Source: Paraburkholderia sp. BL9I2N2 (GTDB lineage: Bacteria > Pseudomonadota > Gammaproteobacteria > Burkholderiales > Burkholderiaceae). From it: a stretch of 64,000 nucleotides of DNA. Made by a program: the position numbers and the translations under genes. How positions within the stretch are numbered: the first letter of the stretch is position 1; each line of letters opens with the position of its first letter. Below are positions 44,234 to 53,334 of this stretch, piece by piece. The notes beneath the pieces were generated by a model. That model was given only the letters and a program-made list of their open reading frames with translations. It did not search any database and was not told the origin of the DNA. The stretch is taken from positions 1,488,001-1,552,000 of the forward strand of contig NZ_SMGP01000002.1 of the NCBI RefSeq assembly GCF_004339745.1. The letters are read 5' to 3'.

Positions 44234-45655
44234 ATGCCCGTCGCCAAGAGCAGCAGCATCTCGCCGTTGGATCCGACAGCGGCCGCCCCGTTTTATAGAC
44301 AGATCTACGATCGGTTTCGCGCCGCGATCGCCAGCGGGGTGTTGAAACCGGGCGATCGAATACCTTCGGCGCGTGCGCTGACCAAGGAACTGGGTTTGGC
44401 AAGAGGCACTATTGAGGCTGCTTATTCTCTACTAGCGGCAGAGGGATATATCCAGCCGCGTGGTCAGGCTGGAACCATCGTGACGCCCGACCTCAAACCG
44501 CGAACGCCCGTTGCCAGTGCGAAGCCACGGGCCGACAGCAGCATGGCCGCGCCCAGTTTTCGTCCGGATTCGATCTGGCCGTTCCAGATGGGCTTGCCCG
44601 CTCTGGATGCGTTTCCTCGAAAAATCTGGGCACGCCTGGGTGCGCGATGCGTACGTGCCATGCAGCCATCGGACATGGTTCACCCGTCTGTATACGGCCT
44701 GCCGGAACTGCGTACCGAGATCGCGGCCTATCTTCAGGTTTCGCGTGGCATCAACTGCTCTCCTTCGCAGATATTCGTGACGTCGGGATATCGTCATACG
44801 ATCGAGTTGATTGCTCATGCGCTGCTGAAGGCAGGAGACCGCGTTTGGCTTGAAAATCCTGGCTATCCGCCTACTCGCGAACTATTGGGGAATATGAATA
44901 TCACAGCGGTCCCGGTGCCTGTAGACCGGGACGGCATGGTCGTCGCCGACGGACTCAAGCTGGCGCCACGGGCGCGCGCGGCGGTGGTCACGCCTGCACA
45001 TCAGAGTCCGCTATCCGTGTCTTTATCGTTGCCCCGCCGTCAGGCATTGTTGGACTGGGCCACTCGGAATAACGCATGGATCGTCGAGGATGACTACGAC
45101 GGCGAGTACCGGTATGTCAGCCGTCCTCTACCCGCTTTAAAAAGCCTGGACCGCGATGGACGAGTTCTCTATGCAGGCACGTTCAGCAAGGTACTTCTTC
45201 CGAGTATCCGGCTTGCCTATCTTGTCGTGCCGGAAACGCAGGTCGAGCGGTTCGAGCAAATCATTCAGGCTTTTGCGGGCGGTAGTCCGGAACTAACGCA
45301 GGCCATCGTCACTGCCTTTATCAAGGAAGGGCACTTCGCACGCCACATCCAGCGGATGCGGAAACTCTATGCCGAGCGTCGGGAGGCAACGGTTGCGGGC
45401 CTCGAAAGCGTGCTGGGGAAACACATGCGGATCGATTCGCAACCAGGGGGAATGCACTTGATCTTGCGATTGCAAGGTCGACGCTCGGATCGCCGGTTCG
45501 TTGCACGCATGCGGGAAGACGGCCTGTACGCGGAAGCGTTGACGGACTGGACCATGGGCACTGATGGAGCTTCGGCCTTACTTCTCAGCTTCACGAATAT
45601 CGACACGCAGCGCACCGCCGAAAATCTCGGTAGACGTATTTTGACGCTGATTTAA
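44234..45655 (+). CDS. MocR/PdxR-type GntR regulator with aminotransferase domain
   Basis: A 473-aa regulator. The N-terminal winged helix is FYRQIYDRFRAAIASGVLKP with GDRIPSARALTKELGLARGT. A linker follows, then a class I aminotransferase-like domain with the PLP lysine in LYAGTFSKVLLPSIRLAYL and IVEDDYDGEYRY. MocR proteins often bind PLP or an aldimine as effector. The AhpD-like gene downstream on the same strand, with inverted repeats between them, is the likely target. Confidence 0.92.
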   Translation: MPVAKSSSISPLDPTAAAPFYRQIYDRFRAAIASGVLKPGDRIPSARALTKELGLARGTIEAAYSLLAAEGYIQPRGQAGTIVTPDLKPRTPVASAKPRADSSMAAPSFRPDSIWPFQMGLPALDAFPRKIWARLGARCVRAMQPSDMVHPSVYGLPELRTEIAAYLQVSRGINCSPSQIFVTSGYRHTIELIAHALLKAGDRVWLENPGYPPTRELLGNMNITAVPVPVDRDGMVVADGLKLAPRARAAVVTPAHQSPLSVSLSLPRRQALLDWATRNNAWIVEDDYDGEYRYVSRPLPALKSLDRDGRVLYAGTFSKVLLPSIRLAYLVVPETQVERFEQIIQAFAGGSPELTQAIVTAFIKEGHFARHIQRMRKLYAERREATVAGLESVLGKHMRIDSQPGGMHLILRLQGRRSDRRFVARMREDGLYAEALTDWTMGTDGASALLLSFTNIDTQRTAENLGRRILTLI

Positions 45656-45688
45656 CGGTGGCGGCAACCGTCAAGACAGGCGCAATCA

Positions 45689-45733
45689 TGGCCTAGTTGA
45701 TAAGACGGTTTATGGTTCTTCTACCATAGGCCA
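45689..45733. promoter_or_regulatory. Nested inverted repeats, probable MocR-type operator
   Basis: TGGCCTA (45689-45695) is mirrored by TAGGCCA (45727-45733); inside it TATGGT (45711-45716) is mirrored by ACCATA (45723-45728). The element lies 50 bases before the AhpD-like gene and follows the MocR-type regulator gene. Confidence 0.5.
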
Positions 45734-45781
45734 AGATGGATCACGATAGAGTCTCTCAATCATCAAACAGAGGGATTCGTC

Positions 45782-46237
45782 ATGAGCCATCGTATCGACT
45801 ACGCTAAAGCCTCGCCGGAAGGTTATAAGGCCTTCGGAGGCGTGTACGTCACGCTTCAGAAGTCCGGCCTTTCACAAGAACTCGTCGATCTCGTGTATCT
45901 ACGTGTTTCGCAAATCAATGGCTGCGCATTTTGCATCGATATGCACACCCGCGATCTGCTCAAGCTCGGCGTGACGGTCGACAAGCTCGTACTCGTGCCC
46001 GTGTGGCGCGATTCGGGTGAAGTCTTCAGTACCCGCGAACGGGTCGCGCTCGCCTGGGCGGAAACGGTAACGCGTGTGGCCGAAACCCACGTTCCCGACG
46101 CCGAGTATGAAGCCGCAGCCGCAGAATTCAGCGACAAGGAACTCGCGGATCTGACCTACGCGATCGGATTGATGAACGCCTTCAATCGTTTCGGGATCAC
46201 GTTCCGTACGCCCCCGGCTGCTGCTTCCAAAGCTTGA
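45782..46237 (+). CDS. AhpD-like carboxymuconolactone decarboxylase family protein
   Basis: A 151-aa alkylhydroperoxidase/CMD-family protein. The redox CxxC and following His are in INGCAFCIDMHTRDLLK, the AhpD-core signature, so peroxidase activity with a thiol reductant is likely rather than lactone decarboxylation. ATG 45782 follows AGAGGGA about 9 bases upstream. Palindromes between it and the MocR gene suggest inducible control, perhaps by an oxidant or aldehyde. Confidence 0.9.
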   Translation: MSHRIDYAKASPEGYKAFGGVYVTLQKSGLSQELVDLVYLRVSQINGCAFCIDMHTRDLLKLGVTVDKLVLVPVWRDSGEVFSTRERVALAWAETVTRVAETHVPDAEYEAAAAEFSDKELADLTYAIGLMNAFNRFGITFRTPPAAASKA

Positions 46238-46415
46238 GTTCCCCATTAGCGGACGCCTCACGCATGGCAGTGTCTATTCGGTGGCGTTCGCTTCTTCAAG
46301 GAGTGGCCGGGGTTGAAGCTTTCCGGCCCACATTTACATCAGTGGATCGAGCCGGATGTGGCTCCCGCTTCGGCGGCAGCCACACCTGGCGATTCAACGA
46401 ACGGATCTGTCACCC

Positions 46416-46736
46416 ATGTCATGGGCATTACTTAGTATCGCCGGTATTCTTGAGATCGCATTCGCCTTTGGCATGAAGTGGTCTGAAGGTTTCACGCGAT
46501 TGACACCCGCACTGTTCACGGTCGCCACCGGCCTGTCGAGTGTCTTTCTTCTTTCAATCTCGCTCCGTACGCTGCCAGTGGGGACAGGCTACGCGGTCTG
46601 GACCGGCATCGGAGCGGCGGGTACCGCGATACTGGGCATGGTCGTGCTGGGCGACTCCGCTGCGCCGATGAGGGTGCTCTGCATTGTTCTTATTCTCGCA
46701 GGCGTTGTCGGACTCAAGTTGGTCTCGGGAAATTGA
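46416..46736 (+). CDS. sugE: Small multidrug resistance family exporter, SugE/Gdx type
   Basis: A 106-aa four-helix SMR transporter working as a dimer in the inner membrane. The essential Glu is E13 in MSWALLSIAGILEIAFAFGM. TLPVGTGYAVWTGIGAAGTA is the third-helix motif and the W-E-G-F loop separates helices 1 and 2. SugE/Gdx proteins export guanidinium or quaternary ammonium compounds. ATG 46416 starts the fold; the ORF upstream to 46356 is ignored. Confidence 0.88.
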   Translation: MSWALLSIAGILEIAFAFGMKWSEGFTRLTPALFTVATGLSSVFLLSISLRTLPVGTGYAVWTGIGAAGTAILGMVVLGDSAAPMRVLCIVLILAGVVGLKLVSGN

Positions 46737-46761
46737 ACGAGCATCCACCGGCCCCTCACAC

Positions 46762-47088
46762 TCAATGAATATTTTTAAGTTGTGACCACAGCCGGTTTTC
46801 AAGCCGTAGAATTTCAATCGGCTTCGGCTTCATCAACGTCATCTTCTTGAACACGTCGTCCGGCGGATAGACCGACAGGTCCTGCGCAATGGCAGGCGTG
46901 ACGAACTTGCGCGCGGGCACATTGGCCGTCGGGTAATAGACTTCATTGGTGATTGCCGCGTTCACCTTCGGGTCTTCGATGTAGTTGATCCACTTGAGCG
47001 CCGCCTCAGGGTGCGGTGCGTCCTTGGGAATCGCCATCATGTCGAACGCGCGCCATACCGATGGACCTGCAGCCGTCACATTGAACAC
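46762..47088 (-). pseudogene. C-terminal fragment of a polyamine ABC binding protein (PotF-like)
   Basis: About 95 recognisable codons, DMMAIPKDAPHPEAALKWIN then YIEDPKVNAAITNEVYYPTA and DVFKKMTLMKPKP, match the last quarter of PotD/PotF-type spermidine/putrescine-binding proteins (about 370 aa). The first 16 codons do not fit the family. No other polyamine transport gene is present. Confidence 0.82.
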
Positions 47089-47235
47089 AGCTTTGCCGCA
47101 GCACCGGAAGTCGAGAGACTAGCCAAGCGCCGAGAAACCCCTCGGTGGAACTCGTTCAGTCGAGCCCAACCGAGGACATGCCGCCTCAATATCGTTACTT
47201 CTCCACGGCAGCCACCCAACACTCACCGTCCCACG

Positions 47236-48339
47236 TCACGGCAACGTAATCGGCACCGGCCTTGTCAGCAAATCAACATAAAGACTAAAAAACCGATTGT
47301 TATCAAACAGAGTAACGTACGTGATCTTCTGCGGCGAAGCACCCGCCGCTGGCTGATCCGGATACACCTTCACATGCCCCTGATCTTCACCGCTCGCAGT
47401 GTCGATATCCAGATACGCACTTTTCGTCTGCGTAGCGTAAGTAGGATCAAGGAAATACGCAATCGTCAAAGTATCAAACAAATCCGTATTACTCGCGAAC
47501 GCCCCCGCATTGGCAATCCCATACGCCCTCGTTACCGCGGTCTGCTTGCTCGGGTTATTGACGATCTGGTCATACACGCTTTGAGTCAGCGGCACCGTAT
47601 TCGTCACGTCGAGCGGAATCACGGCCTGCGGAATCGACGTCTGCAACACGGTGCGCACAGCAAGCGGATCAAACCACCAGTTGAGTTCGCCCACGGCGTT
47701 CGCATTGCCCGGCACGGCCATCGCGCCGCCCATATAGACGATCCGCTTGATCAGCGGCACGATCTCCGGCGCCTTCATGATCGCCGTGGCAAGGTTGGTG
47801 GGCGGCCCGACCTCGAGAATGGTGACCTGGTTCGGATAACGTTTGATGGTCTGGATCATGAAATCCGCAGCGCTCTGCGACTGCGGTTTCGTCGACACGG
47901 CGAACCCATCCGGCGGCGCAACGAGCTGAGCCTGCGACGTCGGTTCGGGCCGGCTCCACGCGCCAAAATAGCCTTGCGGATTGGCGGCCTGCTGCGCGCG
48001 AATACTCGCCACATCGTATTGCAATGGATAGTCGGCGCCGCCGTACACACCCACGACGTTCTGCACACCCATGCGCTCCACTGCCTTGAGCGCATCCGAT
48101 TCTTCCTGAAGCAGCCAGTCGTTGCCGGTAACCACGGTGAGGCCGAGCAGATTGACCTTGCCCTGCCCCATCAACTGCGTGGTCATGGCAAAAAGCTGGC
48201 CGTCGTCGCCCATCGTGTTGAAGTCTGAATCGATGATGACCTTCGGCGCATTGGCGAGGGGATCAGTGGTCGATATGCCGCCACCGCACGCAGCCAGTCC
48301 CAACGACATCATCAGTATGCCTATGCATTGTGATTTCAT
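47236..48339 (-). CDS. Lipoprotein nucleoside hydrolase (IUNH family)
   Basis: A 367-aa inosine-uridine-preferring nucleoside hydrolase-type protein. It begins MKSQCIGILMMSLGLAACGG, with lipobox LAAC, so it is probably anchored in the periplasm. The metal-binding Asp cluster is present but altered: IIDSDFNTMGDDGQL in place of the usual DTDPGxDD. The rest fits: EVGPPTNLATAIMKAPEIVP and YMGGAMAVPGNANAVGELNWW. It would release ribose from nucleosides outside the cytoplasm, next to a ribokinase and ribose-type ABC system. Confidence 0.88.
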   Translation of the reverse strand: MKSQCIGILMMSLGLAACGGGISTTDPLANAPKVIIDSDFNTMGDDGQLFAMTTQLMGQGKVNLLGLTVVTGNDWLLQEESDALKAVERMGVQNVVGVYGGADYPLQYDVASIRAQQAANPQGYFGAWSRPEPTSQAQLVAPPDGFAVSTKPQSQSAADFMIQTIKRYPNQVTILEVGPPTNLATAIMKAPEIVPLIKRIVYMGGAMAVPGNANAVGELNWWFDPLAVRTVLQTSIPQAVIPLDVTNTVPLTQSVYDQIVNNPSKQTAVTRAYGIANAGAFASNTDLFDTLTIAYFLDPTYATQTKSAYLDIDTASGEDQGHVKVYPDQPAAGASPQKITYVTLFDNNRFFSLYVDLLTRPVPITLP

Positions 48340-48461
48340 GTTTCGTCCATTCGAGAGCGTGATTAACAAGGGAACACCATCGTGAGATGGTGCCGATAAA
48401 TCAACGTCGAGCCACTGAAAGTGGCAATACGGACCGCCTCATGTCACAACCGGCATCCGTG

Positions 48462-49395
48462 TCAGGCTGTGCTTTCGACTTCCGCGCGAGTCGGTATCGA
48501 CGGCTGCGCGCCCGCACGCGTCACGGAAATCGCCGCCGCGCGTTGCGCGAGGCTGATCGCGCCTTCCAGCGGCTGCCGTGAGGCGAGTTGCGCGGCAAAG
48601 ACGCCGATAAAAGTGTCGCCGGCCGCAGTCGTGTCGACCGCTTGCACTTGCGGTGCGGGGAAATGCATGCCCTCGCCGCCTTCCACCAATAGATAAGCGC
48701 CCTGCGCACCGAGCGTGACGATCACATTGCGCGCGCCGCCCTGTTGCAACTCCGTGGCTGCGCGCCGCGCGCCGCTTTGCGATTCGACCGGCAAGCCGGC
48801 CAGGATGGCGGCCTCAACCTCGTTCGGCACGAGGTAGTCGACCAGCGGCAGCCATTCCGCCGGCAACGGCCCCGTGGCCGGCGCCGGGTTCAACACAGTG
48901 ATCTTGCCCAACCGACGAGCGAGCGCGAGCGTCGCGTGAACGGAATCCCACGGCGTCTCCAGTTGGCACACCACGACGTCGCAAGCCTTGATCGCCGCTT
49001 CATGGCGAGCCACGCTCTCCGGCGTGAGCTCGCCGTTGCTGCCGGCGACCACGACGATCGTGTTCTGCCCGTCGTCGGAACACCGTCACCATGGCAACGC
49101 CGGTCGGCTGGCTCGGATGCACTTCAACTCCGCTGCAGTCGATCCCTTCCGCTTCCAGATCCTTGACCCGCTGAGCGCCGTTCGCGTCTTTCCCGACACA
49201 TCCGACCATGGCCACCCGCGCGCCGATGCGCGCGGCCGCGACAGCCTGGTTCCCGCCCTTGCCGCCGGCAACCTGCGAGAACTCATGTCCGCCAATCGTC
49301 TCGCCGGGGCGCGGCAAATGCGGCGCGCGAGCAACAAGATCTGTATTGATGCTGCCCACAACCAGCACCCGGCCCTGCTTCGTTTCTTTTGACAC
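48462..49395 (-). pseudogene. rbsK: Ribokinase, frameshifted
   Basis: The N-terminal part starts at 49395 (MSKETKQGRVLVVGSINTDL, then GGHEFSQVAGGKGGNQAVAA and PTGVAMVTV). The remainder is in another frame from 49052 down to 48462 (VVAGSNGELTPESVARHEAA, the C-terminal NPAPATGPLP and DTTAAGDTFIGVFAAQLA, with the catalytic Asp in AAGDTF). One extra A in the pair at 49079-49080 causes the shift; without it the sequence reads MVTVSDDGQNTIVVVAGSNG. The intact form would be about 310 aa, phosphorylating ribose with ATP. Confidence 0.9.
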
Positions 49396-49484
49396 CTTCT
49401 TTCGCTCCTGTGTCGGCCGGAGTTAGCGCTTTAGCGCTTACTCGGGTCCCATGCAAAGCTCTAACCATTCACCGAATGGTCCAA

Positions 49485-50486
49485 TTATGCGGCGCGACGC
49501 CGGCTTCGATAAGTATCCAGCACGACAGCCACGACAATCACGGCTCCCGTAATGATGCGCTTGGTCGGCTCGGTCGCGCCGATCTGCGCGAGCCCAGCGG
49601 CCAGCACCGAAATGATCAACACGCCGAAGAAGGTGCTCGTCACCGAACCGCGCCCGCCCATCAAACTCGTTCCGCCGATCACCACCGCCGCGATCACCTG
49701 CAATTCGATGCCCTGCCCGGCATTCGGGTCCGCGGCCTCGAGCCGCGAGATCTGAAACAGGGAAGCCAGGCCGGCCAGCAGGCCCATCATCGCGAACACG
49801 GCGATTTTGTAGGGCCGCGGATTGACGCCCGCGAGCCGCACCGCTTCCTCATTCGTGCCGATGCCGATCAGATAGCGGCCGAAAACCGTGCGCGTCAACA
49901 CGAACTGCGCGGCGACCATCACCACAATGGCGATGATGAACGCCGGCGAGATGCCGAACGCGACCGGATTGGAGAGGAAATCGAAGGCGTCGCCGATATA
50001 AGCGGTGCGCGAGTTGGTCAGCTGATACGCGAGGCCACGCGCCGCTTCCAGCACGCCAAGCGACACGATGAACGACGGAATGCGCCACGCCACGGTAATC
50101 GCGCCGGTCACGCAGCCGGTCAGGGTCGCGCCCGCCATGCCGAGCAAGGCCGCGGGCAGCGCCGGCCAATGCCACTGCAAGGCCGCGACGCTCGTGAGCG
50201 CGGCGCCGAGCGCCAGCACCGAGCCGACCGACAGATCGATGCCGGCGATGATCAGCACAAAGGTCATGCCGATCGACATCACGACGAGGTCGGGGATCTG
50301 ATTCGCGATCGTGCTGAACGTGTCGTAGGTCAGGAAGTGCGAGCTCAGCAGCGAGAACAGCACGATCATCCCGAGGAGTGCGCCGAGCAATCCAAGATAG
50401 TTCGAGAATCCGAGCCGCGTGCCGAGCGGCTCCGCGTTTTTGGGTGGTTCGTTCTTCAGCGTAGGCAAGCTGGTTTCTACGGTCAT
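49485..50486 (-). CDS. Ribose-type ABC transporter permease
   Basis: A 333-aa RbsC-family permease. Motifs are MTFVLIIAGIDLSVGSVLAL, AWRIPSFIVSLGVLEAARGL, GIGTNEEAVRLAGVNPRPYK and AAVVIGGTSLMGGRGSV. ATG 50486 sits 2 bases after the ATPase stop, with GGAG inside the end of that gene as Shine-Dalgarno. The gap to ribokinase downstream is 90 bases, so rbsK is probably in the same operon. Confidence 0.95.
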   Translation of the reverse strand: MTVETSLPTLKNEPPKNAEPLGTRLGFSNYLGLLGALLGMIVLFSLLSSHFLTYDTFSTIANQIPDLVVMSIGMTFVLIIAGIDLSVGSVLALGAALTSVAALQWHWPALPAALLGMAGATLTGCVTGAITVAWRIPSFIVSLGVLEAARGLAYQLTNSRTAYIGDAFDFLSNPVAFGISPAFIIAIVVMVAAQFVLTRTVFGRYLIGIGTNEEAVRLAGVNPRPYKIAVFAMMGLLAGLASLFQISRLEAADPNAGQGIELQVIAAVVIGGTSLMGGRGSVTSTFFGVLIISVLAAGLAQIGATEPTKRIITGAVIVVAVVLDTYRSRRRAA

Positions 50487-50488
50487 GC

Positions 50489-52102
50489 TCAATACTCCAC
50501 TAATTTTCTTTCGTCGGGCGCCTTCGCGTCGGGTTCGATTGGCTCGTGCAGCATGTCATCGCGTTTCGCGTAGCCCGCGAATGCCGCTGCCAGCAGCGCG
50601 TCCTGAGTCCAATCGCCGCGCTCGAACAGGCCCGTCATGCGGCCCGCCGACATCACCGCGATCCGGTCGCAAATCGCCATCAATTCGCGCAGATCGCTCG
50701 ATACCACCACCAGCGCCCGGCCTTCGCGAGCCAGCGCGCCCATCAATGCATAGATGTCGAACTTCGCGCCGACGTCGATCCCGCGCGTCGGTTCGTCGAA
50801 CAGCAGCACCGTGCAATCGCGCGCGAGCCACCGGCCGATCACTACCTTCTGCTGGTTGCCGCCCGACAATTCCGACACCGGCTGCGACGGCCCGGCGCTG
50901 CGGATGCGCATGGCATCGATCTGCCGATGCGCCAGCGCCGCCTCGCGACGGCCATCCACCACGCCCTTGCTCGATACCGAACGCAAGTGGCCCAGCGAGA
51001 TGTTGGCGGCAATCGGCTGGGTCAGCAGCAGTCCCTCGCCCTTGCGATCTTCGGTGATCAGCGCGATGCCGTGCTCGACTGCGTCCGCCGGCGACGTGAT
51101 CGTCACGGGCACGGGTGCGCCGCCTTCACGCCCAACCGACACCGTGCCGACGTCCGCGCGGTCCGCGCCGTAAATCAGCCGCATCAGCTCCGTGCGCCCG
51201 GCGCCGATCAGCCCGCTGATGCCGAAAATCTCGCCGGCCTTGACCTCGAAGGACACGTCGCGCACCACCGGCTCGCGGGTCATGCCGCTGACCTTGAAGG
51301 CCACCTCGCCGATGCGCCGCTCGCCTAGATCGATCCTGTCGCCGATATCGCGGCCCACCATCAGAGTCACGAGACGGTCGGTGCTGAGATTGGCCATCTC
51401 GTCGACATGCACGAGCCGGCCGTCGCGCAACACGGCCGCGCGCCTCGCGATACGCTTCAATTCTTCCAGCCGGTGCGAGATGTACACCAGCGCCACGCCG
51501 CGCGCTTTCAACCGCTCGACTTGCTCGAACAGCAGGTCGACTTCGCGCGCGGTCAGCATCGCAGTGGGTTCGTCAAGAATCAGCACGCGGCAGTCGCCGA
51601 TCAGATTGCGCGCGATCTCTACCATCTGTTGATGCCCGATACCCAGTGTGCCGACCAGCGTGTCGGGATCGATCGCGTCGAGGCCGACTTGCGCCATGGC
51701 GTGCCGCGCGTCCTCGCGCAGCTTGGCGCGGTCGATCCAGCCGAACATGCCGCGCTGCGGCAAACGGTTCAGAAACAGGTTCTCCGCCACGGAGAGAGTG
51801 GGCAGCAGATTCAGCTCCTGCATGACCATGCGCACGCCGAGCGCCTCGGCGTCCTTGCGGCTGGCCGGCGCGTAGGCCGCGCCGCCGAGGGTCATCGAGC
51901 CGGTAGTCGGCGTGACCAAGCCGCCGATGATCTTGGACAAGGTGCTCTTGCCCGCGCCGTTTTCGCCGGTCAACGCCAGCACTTCGCCCGCGCGCAATTC
52001 CAGCGAGACATCGGCGAGCACGGGCTCGGCATAGGTCTTGCCGATACCGTGCACGCGCAGCACGGGCGCGGCTTCAGCAAGAGATGAAATGGGAGTGGAC
52101 AT
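50489..52102 (-). CDS. Ribose-type ABC transporter ATP-binding protein
   Basis: A 537-aa tandem ABC ATPase, slightly long for the family because of a tail after the second domain. Domain 1: ALTGENGAGKSTLSKIIGG and MVEIARNLIGDCRVLILDEP. Domain 2: ISGLIGAGRTELMRLIYG, ELSGGNQQKVVIGRWLARD and LLFDEPTRGIDVGA. It is translationally adjacent to the permease. A GC-rich hairpin separates it from the binding-protein gene upstream. Confidence 0.95.
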   Translation of the reverse strand: MSTPISSLAEAAPVLRVHGIGKTYAEPVLADVSLELRAGEVLALTGENGAGKSTLSKIIGGLVTPTTGSMTLGGAAYAPASRKDAEALGVRMVMQELNLLPTLSVAENLFLNRLPQRGMFGWIDRAKLREDARHAMAQVGLDAIDPDTLVGTLGIGHQQMVEIARNLIGDCRVLILDEPTAMLTAREVDLLFEQVERLKARGVALVYISHRLEELKRIARRAAVLRDGRLVHVDEMANLSTDRLVTLMVGRDIGDRIDLGERRIGEVAFKVSGMTREPVVRDVSFEVKAGEIFGISGLIGAGRTELMRLIYGADRADVGTVSVGREGGAPVPVTITSPADAVEHGIALITEDRKGEGLLLTQPIAANISLGHLRSVSSKGVVDGRREAALAHRQIDAMRIRSAGPSQPVSELSGGNQQKVVIGRWLARDCTVLLFDEPTRGIDVGAKFDIYALMGALAREGRALVVVSSDLRELMAICDRIAVMSAGRMTGLFERGDWTQDALLAAAFAGYAKRDDMLHEPIEPDAKAPDERKLVEY

Positions 52103-52133
52103 CAGAATGATCAGGCTGGACAGAAAACAGTCG

Positions 52134-52162
52134 GCGTGGCCCCTGGACCGAGCGGGCCACGC
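52134..52162 (-). terminator. Intra-operon hairpin after the binding-protein gene
   Basis: GCGTGGCCC and GGGCCACGC form a perfect 9-bp stem with an 11-base loop between the binding-protein stop and the ATPase start. Such hairpins commonly stabilise the binding-protein mRNA and reduce expression of the downstream membrane genes. Confidence 0.55.
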
Positions 52163-52174
52163 GTTGCACCCAAC

Positions 52175-53140
52175 TTACTTGGTGACCAGATCGACCGGCG
52201 TTTCGACGACGCCGGACAATTCAGACTGTTTCTTGTGTTCGGAGATTGCCTTCAGAGCCGTGTCGATGCCGAACACCGCCTGCTTGGCGGCGTATTGATT
52301 GGCGGTGGCGAGCACGCGGCCGTCCTTGAGCATCGGCTTGATCGCGTTGATGTCGTCATAGCCGACCACCTGCACCTTGCCGGCCTTACCGGCCGCGCGC
52401 ACGGCCGACACGGCGCCGATCGCCATGTTGTCGTTGCCGCACAGCAACGCCTTCACGTCCGGGTTCGCGTTGAGGATCTGGCTCGCCACGGCGTTGCCCT
52501 TGTCGATTTCCCACTCGCCCGATTGCAGTGCGACGACCTTCATGCCGCCCGACGCCATGGCCTGCTTGAAGCCCGCGGTGCGTTGCTGCGCGTTGGTCGT
52601 GGTCGTGACACCTTCGATAATGCCGACGTTGTCGCCCGACTTCAGGTGCTTGGCGAGGTAGTCGCCGACCTTCTGCGCGCCCTTGGCGTTATCCGGCCCG
52701 ACGAACGGGATGTTCAGGTCTTTCGACTTGAGGACGTCGTTGTCCAGCTTGTTGTCGATATTGACCACGATGATGCCGGCATCGACCGCCTTCTTCAGGA
52801 CCGGCACCAGCGCCTTGGAGTCAGCCGGCGCGATCACCAGCGCGTCGACCTTCGAGACGATCATCTGCTCGACGATACGGATCTGGTTCGCGGTGTCCGT
52901 CTCGTCCTTGATGCCGTTGGTGACCAGATCGAATTTCGCCGGATTCTGCTTCTGATAATCCTTGGCGCCCGTTTCCATGGTCAGGAAGAACTCGTTCGCC
53001 AGCGACTTCATGACAAGCGCGACTTTCGGTTTATGGGCGGCCTGAGCAAACGCCGCCGGCATCGGCAAAATCGACACGGCGAGGAAGGCTGCGCTGGCTG
53101 CAATGGCGCGACGGCGCGCCGGTAGGAAATGGCGAATCAT
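52175..53140 (-). CDS. Ribose-type ABC transporter substrate-binding protein
   Basis: A 321-aa periplasmic protein with signal peptide MIRHFLPARRRAIAASAAFL, cut near AAFAQA. The mature part has family features VALVMKSLANEFFLTMETGA, DALVIAPADSKALVPVLKKA, GVTTTTNAQQRTAGFKQAM and LLCGNDNMAIGAVSAVRAAG. It leads the operon binding protein, ATPase, permease, ribokinase. Divergent LysR regulator lies 195 bases upstream. Ribose or a ribonucleoside is the likely ligand. Confidence 0.95.
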   Translation of the reverse strand: MIRHFLPARRRAIAASAAFLAVSILPMPAAFAQAAHKPKVALVMKSLANEFFLTMETGAKDYQKQNPAKFDLVTNGIKDETDTANQIRIVEQMIVSKVDALVIAPADSKALVPVLKKAVDAGIIVVNIDNKLDNDVLKSKDLNIPFVGPDNAKGAQKVGDYLAKHLKSGDNVGIIEGVTTTTNAQQRTAGFKQAMASGGMKVVALQSGEWEIDKGNAVASQILNANPDVKALLCGNDNMAIGAVSAVRAAGKAGKVQVVGYDDINAIKPMLKDGRVLATANQYAAKQAVFGIDTALKAISEHKKQSELSGVVETPVDLVTK

Positions 53141-53334
53141 TGATGTCTCCGTATCGCTCGTTCGGTCTACTGAGAGCCGTTGAGTCGTGTGATGGGTAGG
53201 AACGCCGCACTTGCCACCACTTGCTCAATCCCTCAGGTCTGGTCGCGTGATGCCGGGCAAGTATGGCCAGCTCCAATCCTATCCTCGCGAACTGCGTTAT
53301 GCTATGCCAAATTTCAAAACCTATCGTTTCAAAA

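Noticed and set aside
46238..46415. Possible guanidine riboswitch upstream of the SugE-type gene
   Set aside because: SugE genes are often under ykkC-class control, but I found no pair of ACGR-loop hairpins or the type III pseudoknot. A covariance-model search would settle it; none was run.
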